Part shown: piece by piece, positions 10,909 to 22,463 of the stretch | Numbering within the stretch: the stretch's first letter is position 1 | Layout: every line of letters starts with the position of its first letter | NCBI GenBank assembly: GCA_010405405.1 | Contig: MU004239.1 | Location: 1,228,713 to 1,292,712 of the forward strand | Source: Microthyrium microscopicum | Taxonomy: Eukaryota; Ascomycota; Dothideomycetes; Microthyriales; Microthyriaceae | Reading direction: 5' to 3' | DNA: 64,000 bases | Translations under genes and position numbers: made by a program | Notes under the pieces: model-generated | Told to the model about the DNA's origin: nothing | Databases searched by the model: none | What the model saw: the letters and a program-made list of their open reading frames with translations, nothing else

Positions 10909-11138
10909 TTACGAAGGAACAGCAGAGAGAGAAAATGGTTACCATAAATCCAAAAGTAGCAGCAACATCGTCATGACCAACGAGCGTTTGAATATACAGA
11001 AAATCTCATTCTCTATTTGAGTTCATCGAAACTTGACCGCGAAAATTAGTCTGGTCTTTCTCGAGCCGTCTAAGCTGTCTGATGTTCAAAGATCAATCTG
11101 TACAGAAGTCTCTGCTCATACTCTTCTAGTATCTCCTA

Positions 11139-12912
11139 TCATTTGTTGACGCCAAAGAGCCGGTCGTTGCCCATCCACGGCCCCGCTCTGCTTTTAATGC
11201 TAGCCTGAACATCTTCAAGCCAAAGCCTCTTCGGTACATCGTGCGGACATTCAGATTGCAATAAAACCCGGTGCGCAACGCGAAGAGGCAAGAGCAGGTG
11301 AAAATTTCGAGGACCAGAACTGCCAGATATGACTGTAGTAGATGACTCCGTGAATGGCAAATGATAGTCCACACTCTGTATTATGCCCATTGTAGCATCG
11401 GTTATTTCTTGTAAGGCCGAGACTGTTGCCGAAACATCATCATTGTGGGTACCGGTCAGTCGATGTATGGATACGATGAGTTGGTTGGTCAATATGATTA
11501 AAGCGTTGTAAAGCGTGAACACGTTTGCGAAGTCGAGAGAGGTGAAGTGTATGACGGTTGTACATGGATATGGATATGCGGACGGGATGGCTGTACTAGG
11601 AGTAGTGAGAAACTCGGATTCTGGATCAGAAAGTTTCCATAGATCTCGTGAAAGATGCATGCCATCTCGAAAATTGGTGACTTTCTGTAAGAGTGTTTGA
11701 TGAGCTTTTGACCAAGATTGCCTCTGTTCGTTTCCATCGGACATGGTGATGGGGAGTACCTCTGAAAGGGGCACTGATCCCAAATGATCCCGTTCCTGGT
11801 ACAAAGCCGAGATTTGGGCTAAACTATCCCAGAGATAGGCAAGAGCTGAGCTGGGCGAATTTGTACTCTCTTTGGTGAGAGAGACACTAGCGCTCCATTC
11901 GGGACATGCCATTAAAGAGGGACGGCGAGCATATAGCGCCGCTACAATCATCATTGGCCGGGTGTGCTCGAGTAAAGCCCTGAAAATTGGATTTGTTGCT
12001 CTCAAAGCAGGACCTTGAAAAGAGAAGAGCTGCTCTACCCCATCAATGTGGCGTAACCATGAATGTTCATTACTGTCGGTTGGTGCGATAACCTAGACAT
12101 GTAGTGTTAGTCGTTGGAGACAAGTATCAATGGTGGAACCTCTTACTTCATGAAGACACAAAGCAACAACGGAGCTGAGTGTATCTATGATACTAGTAGC
12201 CCCGGAGCTATTCACTGTTGATTTCACTGTATTCAAAGCACTAACATAGCGACGTCGCCCATCATGTATATGCGCTTCTTGCTGGTGGCCCAAGCCATAC
12301 AACGTTGTGGCTAATGCCATAAAGCATTCCTTCCGGATAGTTGATTCCAAGGCATCACTACGATAACTTGGCACGACAAGACTACCACAGATAGACTTCA
12401 TGGGCCCATCGAGATTCGCAAGTAGGTAGGAGATGGCCTGATCGCTTTGCATCTCTGGGCTTGAGCTTGGTGACCAGAGATATGATACTTGACAGTACGG
12501 CGATGAGAGGGAGTACTCATAACCAGTGGTCTTTTTCAAGGGAGGTGAAACTGTTAGAATATTGCTGTTCCCAGTCGTGTTGGAAAGAGTTGTCTTCTTC
12601 GAAGCCGTCTCGGCTTTCCGCTCCAGACGTTGTAAGACTTGCTGTTTGGCGTCGATGAAGACGATATCTTTGTAGCCCTGACAGCTAAATTTCGCTTTAG
12701 CGCACCGAAGACATGTTGGGCGGCCTTGATCTGATGGAAGTGTCTTCGCATTAGCTACATTAACCCAATGTACGGTATCTCCAAGCTTGAGAGCAAGTGA
12801 TGAGAGCCACCAGTGTTTCTACCGCCTAATGACTGGGATGCCACATACCACATTTCACGCGTCGCTTCACACAAGTTATACAGCCCTTAGACCGAGCTCT
12901 GGTATTTCCCAT
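11139..12912 (-). CDS. Zn2Cys6 transcription factor
   Basis: Three exons (12912-12849, 12754-12147, 12092-11139) give 541 residues. The zinc cluster is split by intron 1: exon 1 ends in KGCITCVKRRVKC, and exon 2 supplies the second half, RPTCLRCAKAKFSCQGY. All six cysteines are present, with an unusually long 14-residue loop between the third and fourth. A coiled linker follows (DAKQQVLQRLERKAE), then a mainly helical region like the Fungal_trans_2 group of C6 regulators. The start ATG at 12912 gives MGNTRARSKGC. It is convergent with the Ada gene, with 230 bp between stops, and divergent from the esterase, which it might regulate; no sequence evidence shows this. The target is unknown. Confidence 0.85.
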
Positions 12913-13551
12913 GATCCGGGATCCCGGAGGATGGTTTATGATATCGATACTGCCGTCCAGTGCCATGAACCATGTCGCGAATGCTTCCCTTTCGAGCAAT
13001 GGGCTTCCGGTCTACTACTAAGTAAACCGTACCCCTTTTGAACTCTCATTTTCAAGTAGCAGTTACGTCAAAGATGTTGAGGAACAAAAAGAGTTGGCCG
13101 CCAAGAGATGAGCCGCATGCCATGATCGCCGTTGCTGATCGACATTCAAGACGCTAAGCCTATTTGGGGCCTAACCACGAGCTCCTGTCAGCCTCGATGC
13201 ACCCGCGACTTAACTTCATGTCGCTCCATCGCCATTCGACCTTCTTTAGGAGCCTCAACGCGATGGATTTGCGCTTCAGTACCATTGGCAATCCAGGTAC
13301 TAATGTTCACGCCGCAACACATCTCTCGCCACTAGCCATTATGAGGCGGAGCATCTCATGTCTATCGGATCTTGTTGGCTACTACACAGGTAGTATCGCG
13401 TACAGAGCATCAAGTAGGTAAAGCGATCTACAGATACCTTTAATTTGGTCAAGCCTAGAGTCCACAAGTAGGTGTATAAAACGATGGCATCCCTTCAAAT
13501 ATTCTCGCAGCTTCAACTCCATCTCGTGCGTCGCAACTAGACTCTATAAAC
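12913..13551. other. intergenic, divergent promoter region
   Basis: No gene recognised. It separates the minus-strand zinc-cluster regulator from the plus-strand esterase and ends in a TATA box listed separately. Confidence 0.5.
13475..13481 (+). promoter_or_regulatory. TATA box of esterase gene
   Basis: A TATAAAA heptamer 71 bp before the esterase start codon. The spacing suits a TATA box with a short leader. TATA boxes usually mark inducible fungal genes, which fits a secreted hydrolase. Confidence 0.5.
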
Positions 13552-15054
13552 ATGCATCAATCCAACCTGCTACCCATTATATCTTTATTCGCCTACCTTG
13601 GCATATGTTCTCCAACTCCGTCTTCCTCTTCGAATCTTGAGGTCAAAACTGATAGTGGTGTGCTTCATGGCTTCATCAATCAAGTAGCTCCTCATGTTCA
13701 ACAATTCTTGGGCGTGCCATTCGCTCAACCCCCGATCGGATCTAGACGATGGCTACCACCTTCGAGGTTCCGGTCCAACTCATCCTTCAATGCTTCTGAC
13801 ATAGGCCCTGCATGTCCCCAAATCCCAATTGCGGATCAGGGAAACTCGAGTGTGTATGCTCCACTTGGAGGCAACCAGACCGAGTATTTTCCACCATCAA
13901 TGGGGCCTTTCAGCGAAGACTGTCTGACACTGAACGTATGGGCACCCAGCAACTCCAAGAAGAATCTACCAGTGATAGTCTTCTACTTTGGAGGAGGCTT
14001 TGTCCAAGGAGGAACCAACGCGCTCTATTTTAATCCCCAATCATGGGTCGAACGAACACAGAGTCATATCGTGGTCACGCCAAACTTCAGATCTAATATA
14101 TTTGGTTTCCCAAATGCTGCCGGGCTAGATGAGCAAAATCTCGGCTTGCTCGATCAACGCGTATCCTTGGAATGGATTCGAGACAATATTGCCAATTTTG
14201 GTGGAGACCCATCGAGAATCGTTGTTTGGGGTCAAAGTGCCTCCGCGATTGCCCTAGACTTTCTCAATTTCGCATATCCGATGGACCCCATCGCCTCTGG
14301 AATGATCTTAGACTCCAGCACCGCGCTTTTCCCATCAAGGGGCTCGCAAACACCAGACACAGCCCATTCAAACTTCACAGCCGTTGCTGCGGCGCTCGGC
14401 TGCAAAGACCCATCATCTCAAATCGACTGTCTACGCAACTCATCATGGCAAGACATTGAAGCTGTACTACAAGCAGACTCAAGTCTCAAGTTCGTCACAG
14501 TTGTCGATGAGAACATCGTTTTTTCCAACTACACCCAACGCTACGAGCTAGGCGCCCTATCATCAATCCCAGCCATCATCGGGAGCAACGAGCACGAATT
14601 CAACGAAGGCATCCCGTACCCACTAGGCCCACTGCTCAACCAGACTGGTTCTGACGAGATTACGAATTCCACGTTCCTCTGCACAGCAGCTCTTACATCT
14701 CGATTGCGGGCATCAGAATCTCGGCTCACGTACCGATTTAGATATGATGGTAACTTCTCTAACATATCACCATCTGCCTATCCCGGTGCATACCATGCGT
14801 CGGAGTTGCCGCTGTTTTTTGGAACTGCTGATCTTCATGCTCCTTCCACGGCATATGAGAACAAAGTGAGCCGGGCGTTGCAGGACTTGTGGCTTGACTT
14901 TGCTACAGACCCTAAGGGCGGGCTTGCTAAAGCTGGTTGGGGATCCTATGGGGATGGTAAAGCTGTGTTGCTTGGTGGTGCTGATGTTCCAGTACGGGAG
15001 ATAGAGCTCTCTCAGCTTGAGGGGGTGTGCGGCAGTGTTACGATCAAAACATAG
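13552..15054 (+). CDS. secreted type-B carboxylesterase
   Basis: Intronless gene of 500 residues with a signal peptide of about 20 residues ending near CSPTP. The alpha/beta-hydrolase signatures of cholinesterase-type esterases are in order: LGVPFAQPPIG, the oxyanion-hole strand VFYFGGGFVQGG, the EDCLTLNVW signature, the nucleophile elbow VVWGQSASAI with the catalytic Ser, a Glu in SNEHEFNEG, and the catalytic His in YHASELPLFFG. Many N-glycosylation sites fit export. The elbow reads GQSAS, so the last position of the usual G-x-S-x-G is Ser. Substrate unknown; homologues split carboxylic esters of small or lipophilic molecules. At about 500 residues it is slightly shorter than typical relatives. 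Confidence 0.9.
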   Translation: MHQSNLLPIISLFAYLGICSPTPSSSSNLEVKTDSGVLHGFINQVAPHVQQFLGVPFAQPPIGSRRWLPPSRFRSNSSFNASDIGPACPQIPIADQGNSSVYAPLGGNQTEYFPPSMGPFSEDCLTLNVWAPSNSKKNLPVIVFYFGGGFVQGGTNALYFNPQSWVERTQSHIVVTPNFRSNIFGFPNAAGLDEQNLGLLDQRVSLEWIRDNIANFGGDPSRIVVWGQSASAIALDFLNFAYPMDPIASGMILDSSTALFPSRGSQTPDTAHSNFTAVAAALGCKDPSSQIDCLRNSSWQDIEAVLQADSSLKFVTVVDENIVFSNYTQRYELGALSSIPAIIGSNEHEFNEGIPYPLGPLLNQTGSDEITNSTFLCTAALTSRLRASESRLTYRFRYDGNFSNISPSAYPGAYHASELPLFFGTADLHAPSTAYENKVSRALQDLWLDFATDPKGGLAKAGWGSYGDGKAVLLGGADVPVREIELSQLEGVCGSVTIKT

Positions 15055-15391
15055 ATTATGTAGGAAATATTAATAGAAATGTTTTAGAATTGTTCAGGGT
15101 CCATCGAATTTATGAATTGATTCTCGTTCTTGCCTCTTATACTTTTAAGCCTGAATTCATGTTTAGCTTTCTTTATGTCGCTGATCCGACATCTCTAGAA
15201 AGCTCGTCGAATCGACTTTTAGGGTTCTTAGATATATGCTAGAAAATGCAAGTGTAAACAGCAACCGCCGAAATCAAGATTTGTTGATATCATTAGAGTG
15301 TTCATCATCGCCAGCTTAGTCTAGCAAAATTCCTCAACACCGCGCCATATCCATATCCTACAACAAGGGGTATCAAAACAACCACCACACA
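15055..15391. other. intergenic between convergent genes
   Basis: No gene seen. The AT-rich 3' flanks of the esterase and of SSU72 meet here. Confidence 0.5.
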
Positions 15392-16312
15392 TCAAAACCA
15401 AGCCAGCGTCCACAACGCCGGCAAATGCGGCCACCTCTCCTGCCACTCCGCCAATATCTCCGGCACACTCTCATCAAAGCCGTCCCTCGCCTTCCCCTCA
15501 AACGTCTCCTCCCCCACCCTTTCAATCTCCCTCCTCGCAGCCGCATTCAAACTATTCGCCAAATCCAAAATCGCCTGCCCACCCACCAACGCCTCCTCAT
15601 GATTATCCTTAATATCCACATTAACCACATGCACCGGCCTATTCAACGGCGCACCCCTATTCCCCAAATCCTCCACCACCGCATCCCAACACCGTTCCTC
15701 GCACGTGATCACAATATCCACCACCCCGCTCTCTGTGCCAATGGATCCGCGGTTCTGTTTCTGTTGAGACGAGACGCGGGGCACGCCGACGGGCCAGTCT
15801 TGCCAGCGCTCTGGACCCCATTTTACGTGCCGGTTGCGGTCGAGCATGGGGAGGAGGCCGTTTGCGCGGTATAGGCGTGTGTCTTTGGTGGCGAGCTCGG
15901 TGTACATGGCGTCGTAGGAGGTTACGTTGAAGTTGTAGACGTTTGGTTGGGTTATGGTGGGGCCGGGGAGGCGGACGAGGGAGCCGGTGCCGAAGGAGAG
16001 GACGGGGTAGGCGTTAAGGGCGAGTTGGAGGTGGGATTCCATTGATCTGGGATGGTTTTAGTATTGAGGTTATATTGCTGGTTGAAGGAGGAGGTACCTG
16101 TTATTGTTGCTGGCGCAGACGGTGCAGAATTTTAACTTGAAGCCGTCGTCTTGCTGCCGTGGTGGTGAACCTGGGGGTGTTGTTGATTCTACCATTGCTG
16201 TGTCATTTGATGGTGTTGGGTCTGTTGCTGGCGGTGGGGGAGGGGGTGGAGGAGTTGGAGTTGCTGCTGCATCGTTCGCTGCTGATGACCTCGTGCGACG
16301 CCTAGGATCCAT
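15392..16312 (-). CDS. SSU72: RNA polymerase II CTD phosphatase Ssu72
   Basis: Two exons (16312-16098, 16046-15392) give 289 residues. Exon 1 encodes a Pro-rich low-complexity leader (with a run of eight prolines) of about 60 residues and then the active-site loop [16 protein letters not shown], whose C-x5-R-S is the signature of Ssu72; the intron cuts between the Arg codon and the Ser. Exon 2 has the family landmarks [13 protein letters not shown] and [15 protein letters not shown], the latter carrying the catalytic Asp. Ssu72 removes phosphate from Ser5 and Ser7 of the polymerase II tail within the cleavage and polyadenylation factor. The low-complexity leader is absent from yeast Ssu72 (206 residues). 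Confidence 0.95.
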
Positions 16313-17973
16313 TTTGAGAGTACTTTGGAGTTGGAAAGTGTCTTCAGGCTGCTGCTAGCCGAGACAAAGGACGGGAGGATATGGGACGATGCAGCTATAT
16401 TTGAAGAAACAGTTAGATAGGTCAAACAGTCAATGAGAATGATTCAGAGTGGAGGTAGTAATCAGATTTTTAGCGTATATGGTAATTTGTTTGGTGTCAT
16501 CACAGTGAATCGGATAGCTCCAATATGTTGATCATCATAAAAGAAAGGATAGTTGATATGAGTTCTCTACAGTCACGTACCTTGAATGAAGATGAGAAGA
16601 AAAGGTTGTATTAAGATAGAGTCGACCGCGAAGGCCCAAGCTACATGAGACTAGCTTTTAGAAATTCAACAAGGGAAGCGATGAAATTTGTGAAGGTATC
16701 AAAGTGATACTGGATAAAAACTGAAGATGGTTGGTGGTTGGGTGAAGCTTGAAGAAAGCTAAGCCAAAACAAGAAGACAAAAGAATGTGGCGGCTTAGTA
16801 AGAGTAGATTACGGTAGGGCCCTCTTGCCGTGGGACCAGACTTAGTCACTTAGGCCAGGATGAGACTGTGGAACAATTCAAATTAACTGGTCCAAAAATG
16901 GCGTGGCTATTGTTACTACGTGCGTGCATTGGGCGCTGAACCAAGCGCATACCTGTTACCACATTGATCAGATGTGACATGTATGTCGAAAAGATCCAGT
17001 TTTGATATAAAGATAAGAGTATAGAAGAAGCGACGATGCAAAATGAGGCCAGAAAGACCATCACTAACAAAATAATAGAGAATAGGCAGCTGAAAATAAG
17101 AGGAAAAGCGCGCAGGTGTAAGTAGTCGTGGAAAGGGCGTTTATGGTGAAACAATGGACTATTATTTTTAGCAACCAATAGAGTCTGCTGATTTCATGTG
17201 GAGTGCCCAAGCAGGAGAGAAGTCGCATGGCCACACGGATCGGTTCCCAGGCCGCACTCGTGAAATGGTTCGTTCCATGTGTTTTGTTGTCTGATCACAA
17301 ATTGGTAGAAGTCCCGATTTATCCTGGATGATTGCTGACAGAGTTGTGGATACAGGAGACTCTTGGTAGATAGAAAGTATATCTGGGGGCCAAGCGCCAA
17401 TTGCTTAGTGGGTAGTTGCACCTAAAGTCTAGACAGTCAAGACAGTCAAAGCCGGGGTACGGTATTTGATGGAGCGCAAATAATAAATATATCGAGGCTC
17501 AAGTTGAGAGGCCATGGGTCAAAGCAGATCGTCGACAAGAAATGGAAGTTGGAGGCTCAAGTTCATTCGAATGTCCTGGCTTCAAAGAGGCAAAAGGCAA
17601 AAGGCCTAATACAAGTCAAGTCCAACTTGGGAAGGAACGACACAATAACGTCCTGGTCGTTGCTGCCACCTTTATTCTTGTGTAGTGTGTAGTGTGTACC
17701 TTCCAAGTTCCATCTCTGTGTACGGTTGTCGCAAGTCGCAACTGCACTTTTCTAACCCAGACCTCCACTTCCACTCCCTCTCTTTCTCATCCTGCCTGCC
17801 CTTTACTTCCCTTCTTCTACCTTCACCATCTCTACCAACTGCCTGCTCAATCACCTATATACCTCTCTCTTCACTTCTCTATTCCCTTCATTCCCTGCGG
17901 GCCTTCTTACTCCCATATAATACTCTTGCCCAAAGCCCCAGCGGCTATTTACACCCAAATAATACACACAACC
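16313..17973. other. intergenic, long divergent region with pyrimidine-rich leader
   Basis: No gene recognised in 1.66 kb. Minus-strand frames near 16846-17178 are hydrophobic but have no ATG start. There is a small tandem of GACAGTCAA-like units near 17430-17450 and a TGTGTAG repeat at about 17680-17700. The last 230 bp are CT-rich, probably the untranslated leader of the SH3 gene. Confidence 0.5.
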
Positions 17974-19335
17974 ATGGCTCTTCTCGAAGCATCACAATCC
18001 CCCGTTCCGTCGTCGCCACGCTCCATCTTAACCCCGATACTTACCTCGCCTGCCCAACCGAGCCCAAGACCTTCTGCAATGTCTGCTGCCATGCAAAAGC
18101 GCTTCTCTACATACTCGGTCCATTCCAACAGCTCAACAACTCAAGCCCACAATTCCAGACCTCAATCCATGGCTTTTCCCCATTTTCATTCCAGTTTATC
18201 CTATGCGCTGGTCCGAGACTTTGCCTATCCTCCTTTTCATCCCCTCCATTACGGCCCGTCACCCGACGAGTCATCTGGTGCGACAACACCATCCAGCGAC
18301 GCGCATACAAGACAATCGGATCCTGCACCATCGTGGGAAGAACCCAAGGCCAAGTGGCCTGGCAACTGGATTTCTACAAGCGACCAGCAACTACCTGGCA
18401 CAAAGTTTGGCGAAAAGGACGGCCCGCCATGGAGCGATGACGAAGATATACAAAGCCCTGTAGTAACGAGTGTGCGCCATCGTAAAAGTCGACGCCCAGA
18501 CGAGCGACGCGGCTCATATACTGCTACCAATGGCGACGGCTCTGAAACATACTACGTGAGCGAACGAGATGAGACCGCTGGCGGGCCAGGTGGCGAGTTT
18601 ATCACATATCCCGCATCTCAACAACATCCCAATATCGCATCATTGGCTGGAGGTGAGCCAACCGGTCGGAAACGCGACTCTAATTTCGCCGTCACACTAC
18701 CTTCGCGAACATATGACGAACATTCCCCAGCTCGATCGACATCACAAGAAGAGCACTATCCATCTTCATCGCCAGAAGATTGGGACACTGACGATAGCCG
18801 ATATAGTCGCGACTACTCTTTTACAATCGTCTCTCCCGACGAGGAGTTCCACGGTAAAGCCGTCGCGCTATTCGACTTTGCCCGGGAGAGCCAAAACGAA
18901 CTGCCACTAGCCGAAGGTCAAATAATACTCGTCTCATATCGGACTGGGAAAGGATGGCTCGTTGCTCAAGATCCCCTGACCGGCGAGTCCGGTCTTGTTC
19001 CCGAGGATTATGTTCGTCTCTTACGAGACATCGAGGGCGGCTGGAACGGCCTCATGAATGGCATCACTGATCCTGACGAGTCAAGGACTCCCACTCAGGA
19101 AACAGCTGGAGGTGCCCATCATGGTGATTCTTCCAATTACACGCCAGTCGTGAGCACATTTTCAACTAGTCGCGCTGATTTCAAGGAGCCTTGGAGCCGA
19201 GACAAGATCGCCAGCCCTTCTATCAACACTCCTACCGAATACTCCAAACGTATTGGTGAGGATTTACGAGCGCATAAACTGGATGAGAATGAATTGCCAA
19301 AGAAACCTGATCGGACTTCCAAGGGCGCTGCATGA
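17974..19335 (+). CDS. SH3-domain protein, Nbp2-like
   Basis: Intronless gene of 453 residues. Most of the chain is Ser/Pro/Glu-rich and disordered. One SH3 domain lies at about residues 292-352, with the landmarks ALFDFARESQNELPL, GKGWLVAQDP and GLVPEDYVRLL, closest to yeast Nbp2 among the SH3 proteins I know. Nbp2 is an adaptor that brings the phosphatase Ptc1 to MAP-kinase kinases in the wall-stress and osmotic pathways. The start chosen (17974) has an ACC in front; the open frame upstream contains only non-ATG starts. The WPGNWISTSD segment and the conserved C-terminal KRIGEDLRAHKLDE are further regions of likely function. The Nbp2 assignment is inference from the SH3 domain. Confidence 0.7.
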   Translation: MALLEASQSPVPSSPRSILTPILTSPAQPSPRPSAMSAAMQKRFSTYSVHSNSSTTQAHNSRPQSMAFPHFHSSLSYALVRDFAYPPFHPLHYGPSPDESSGATTPSSDAHTRQSDPAPSWEEPKAKWPGNWISTSDQQLPGTKFGEKDGPPWSDDEDIQSPVVTSVRHRKSRRPDERRGSYTATNGDGSETYYVSERDETAGGPGGEFITYPASQQHPNIASLAGGEPTGRKRDSNFAVTLPSRTYDEHSPARSTSQEEHYPSSSPEDWDTDDSRYSRDYSFTIVSPDEEFHGKAVALFDFARESQNELPLAEGQIILVSYRTGKGWLVAQDPLTGESGLVPEDYVRLLRDIEGGWNGLMNGITDPDESRTPTQETAGGAHHGDSSNYTPVVSTFSTSRADFKEPWSRDKIASPSINTPTEYSKRIGEDLRAHKLDENELPKKPDRTSKGAA

Positions 19336-20029
19336 TGAATCACCAATCTTGCAATAAGCTTCATTTCAAACATTGCCATACAGAGACCCAGCAGCGCATC
19401 GTAGCGAGCTGTGACTTGAGGACGTCACTTCGCCAGTCTTTGGCACGATCGAACATGCTCAACCAAAACTCTGGGCTCAACGAACCAACACTAATACTAT
19501 CACGACCATCGAACCACCATTGCTTCGCCTCGTCACTATCTAGCCTTGTGTCTGGACCTGGCCTCAACAATTCATTGAAATTGCATCATACCACATTTCC
19601 ACCCCAAGCAGCGCTTCAATACAGCTCGTTCAGCCGTATATTTGAACACCGAGTGTTTTACCAATTCTTACGAAGAACATGGACCAAACACACCTATTTT
19701 ACTGGTTTGCATTGCGAGACTGGCTCTTTTTTGGCACGGTTGGAACATTGCATAGGAACGGAGAGATCCAGGAATGCATGAGCGTGTGGGGTTGTTCTTT
19801 TCTTCTTTTTCTTGTACTATAATCTTACTTTTATGACGAAGATGACGATTTGGTTGGGGTGGCTAGAGGTTGGAATGGGTGAAGATGGTGGATTACGAGT
19901 AGAGAAGCTGTATGAAGAATGAATTGGCATGGCTTGTTTGGATATGAAGACCAAGTTCTATGATACACTTATGATTCAGCTGTAATGCAGAGTGATGCGT
20001 GATGGTCGTTGATTATGTATACTATTATT
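19336..20029. other. intergenic between convergent genes
   Basis: No gene recognised; 3' flanks of the SH3 gene and of the Rab escort gene. Confidence 0.5.
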
Positions 20030-21841
20030 CTACAGGTATTCGTCTTCTTCGTCCTCTGCTTGTCCTTCACGGTCTTCGAAGACGAGGAAGGCTGCATTTG
20101 TGTCACCGACAAGGGCGCGCCAAATGGTTTCTACGCGGTCGAGGATTGTGTCGTCGAATACTAGATCTGCTGACATGCCTGCTGGGAATAAATGCACGCC
20201 ATCCCCTGCATCACTCGGGATACGAGCTGGGACGAATGGATAATGCATTCGCCATAGGACCGGCGGATTATCGATGCATGCGAGCAGTGCGTTGACTGCT
20301 GCATCAAGCAAACTCGGACCCGCGGGTGCAGATGCTGGAGTTGAGGCGTAGATGATACCTATGATCAAGCAAGTTAGCTAGAGTCAGAGAATGGTGTTGA
20401 TGTGTAAAAAGGGCATATGAGGAGTTCGTGTATCAGGTTGTCAGAGATTTTATCTTCAATGTAATTACAGCGAATGTAGATAAGTATTCAAAAGGTTGAT
20501 CATCATACGAACAGGGACTTGGAATGATGGGTAGACTTACATTGGTTCTTGGGACATTCGCCCGTTTCGCTCGAGTGGATTATTAGCTGCACAGGAGCTG
20601 GATCTGAGGTTTCGCTCGGGAAGCTTCCTGCTGGACGAATGACAACTGCACCGGCTGGAATAGGTGCGCCTTCTGTGAGCTGAGGGAAGAGCGCTGGCAG
20701 AGATGATCCAACGATTGATATTGAGCGTGAAGTCCCTTCGCTGGAGTTTTGCGATGGCTGTGAACTGTTGGAGGATAGGCTGACAGGATTCGCAACTAAA
20801 TGCTTGGTTCGAACTATATCTCCAGATGTGAGATGTAATGTTGTTGAGTCATCAATAGATTCTGTCTTGGAAATGCCACTACCGAGCATGTAAACAGCAC
20901 CGCCTACAGCACCTGCTCGGCAACCTACTTGAGAGACTTCTGCTAGTCCGCCCCATTTAGGTATTACTGAACTGAAGCCGGGGCCTAATCTGCCAATAGA
21001 GCGCAGATGTCGTGATATCCTGGGAAGAGCAAAGGCTGTGGTGGTCTGCGATGAACACGTTGGCGAGAATGTCAAGGCAAGAAAGAGATCGACAAGTGTT
21101 GGTGGTAGCTTGAAATGGTTCGTCAAAAACTCTGCAAATGGCCGCTCTTTGTAGCCTTCCCACAACTCTTCCTGATTATCGTAATCCATGATGAAACGAA
21201 GCACTTTCATGACTGATCGTTTGGATCGCAAATCGATAGTCGAGTCTGAGAATGCAACATCCTCCCGGTTCGTGGGAATTCTAACGAGGTTGCCAGATGC
21301 CTCAGCAGGGGTACCTGAAGAGTCTGGTTCTGAATCTTTCGACGCAGAATATAGCCACCAGCTTCCCATCGCTTGGAACTCTAGCTGCCGAAAAGCCTTG
21401 GATGTGACCAGACATTCTATGAGTTTCGATGATGTATATATGAGCTGTGGAGCAAGCGCCAAGCTATATGCTCGAGGGAAGGACAGCTTTGGGCCATCTT
21501 CTTCAGAGGGCGACAAATTCTCGATGCTTGCGGAGCTGTTATTCTGTTCTAGCAGCAAACGTTAGACGAGACTTGACGGTAGTTGGCATTATCCTACCCT
21601 TTACCCATTCCTCAGCTTCTTGCAAGCTGAAAGCAGCCTCGGCCTCGCCATAGTAAGAATTCTTATCTAGGTGAAGAACTTTCTTGTCGGATCGTGAAAG
21701 AGCTCTTCAAGAGCTGCGTCAGTCAGATTTGGTCGCCAAAAAAGTGCTCTTTATGACTTACAAAGCTAGCAGAGACTGATACAGACCAGTTCCAGCGATG
21801 ACAATGTCCCAGTCGGTGTCGTTCAGGGACTCGGCTTGCAT
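20030..21841 (-). CDS. MRS6: Rab escort protein (Rab geranylgeranyltransferase component A)
   Basis: Four exons (21841-21762, 21704-21598, 21548-20541, 20358-20030) give 507 residues. The N-terminus has the GDI/REP nucleotide-fold motif DIVIAGTGLYQSLLALALS followed by KKVLHLDKNSYYGE; the first intron interrupts it, and the acceptor at 21705-21706 restores it exactly. The middle holds the REP/GDI conserved regions (FLTNHFKLPPTLVDLFLAL, PKWGGLAEVSQ and GAVYMLG). The last exon ends in an acidic tail (EDEEDEYL). REP binds new Rab GTPases and presents them for prenylation, then delivers them to membranes; it is essential in yeast. It is REP rather than GDI because of its length, divergence and acidic tail. 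Confidence 0.9.
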
Positions 21842-22463
21842 GGTGAGAGTTTGGTGGAGTTGAGAAGTGGGCAGGTTGTTAGGCGGCAGAAATAGCTTGA
21901 TGGATTATGTAAGCACTTCTCCTAACTACATCCCATTCGACTCTAAGCTTCTATTTTTGCACCTTCAAACAAGTCGACAGGATTCGAATGAGCTTTGCAA
22001 TTCTGGTTTGCTTTTCTCTATTGCATTTGACGCAATGTTGATGTACGACCGAATTTCGCGAACTTCCAGAATAACCTCCAACCAACCGTTTTTCGAATGT
22101 AGAAGCGTTATGTACCTAGACAGCCATTTAATCTATCAGATTTATCTTTCAGACGAGCTCTCTGTCATCACAACTTACCTTACCATCATATTTAGTTAGC
22201 TTGATCAGTCTCGCAGGTGGAAGGCAGATTCGCTGCGCCACGCTCTGCATGCGACACTGACCATATAAGGTAGCACCAATGAGGAACTGCGTACACCACA
22301 AGCTGCATACTTCGAACATTTCTTGAACTTGAAACCTCACACCATACTTCCCAGAATATCTCTTCAACTTGCGCGGGGCAAAAGCCTTATGATATGATCG
22401 ACCATCTTCGCTCTGAAGCCGCGAGCTTTTCAGCTTCACAACATCCACTGGTTTTCGTCCAGA
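21842..22463. other. intergenic, divergent promoter region
   Basis: No gene recognised. It lies between the divergent Rab escort and HET-ankyrin genes. Confidence 0.5.

Noticed and set aside
10177-15054. Possible gene cluster of Ada, zinc-cluster regulator and esterase
   Set aside because: The products share no pathway that I can name; adjacency alone is not enough.
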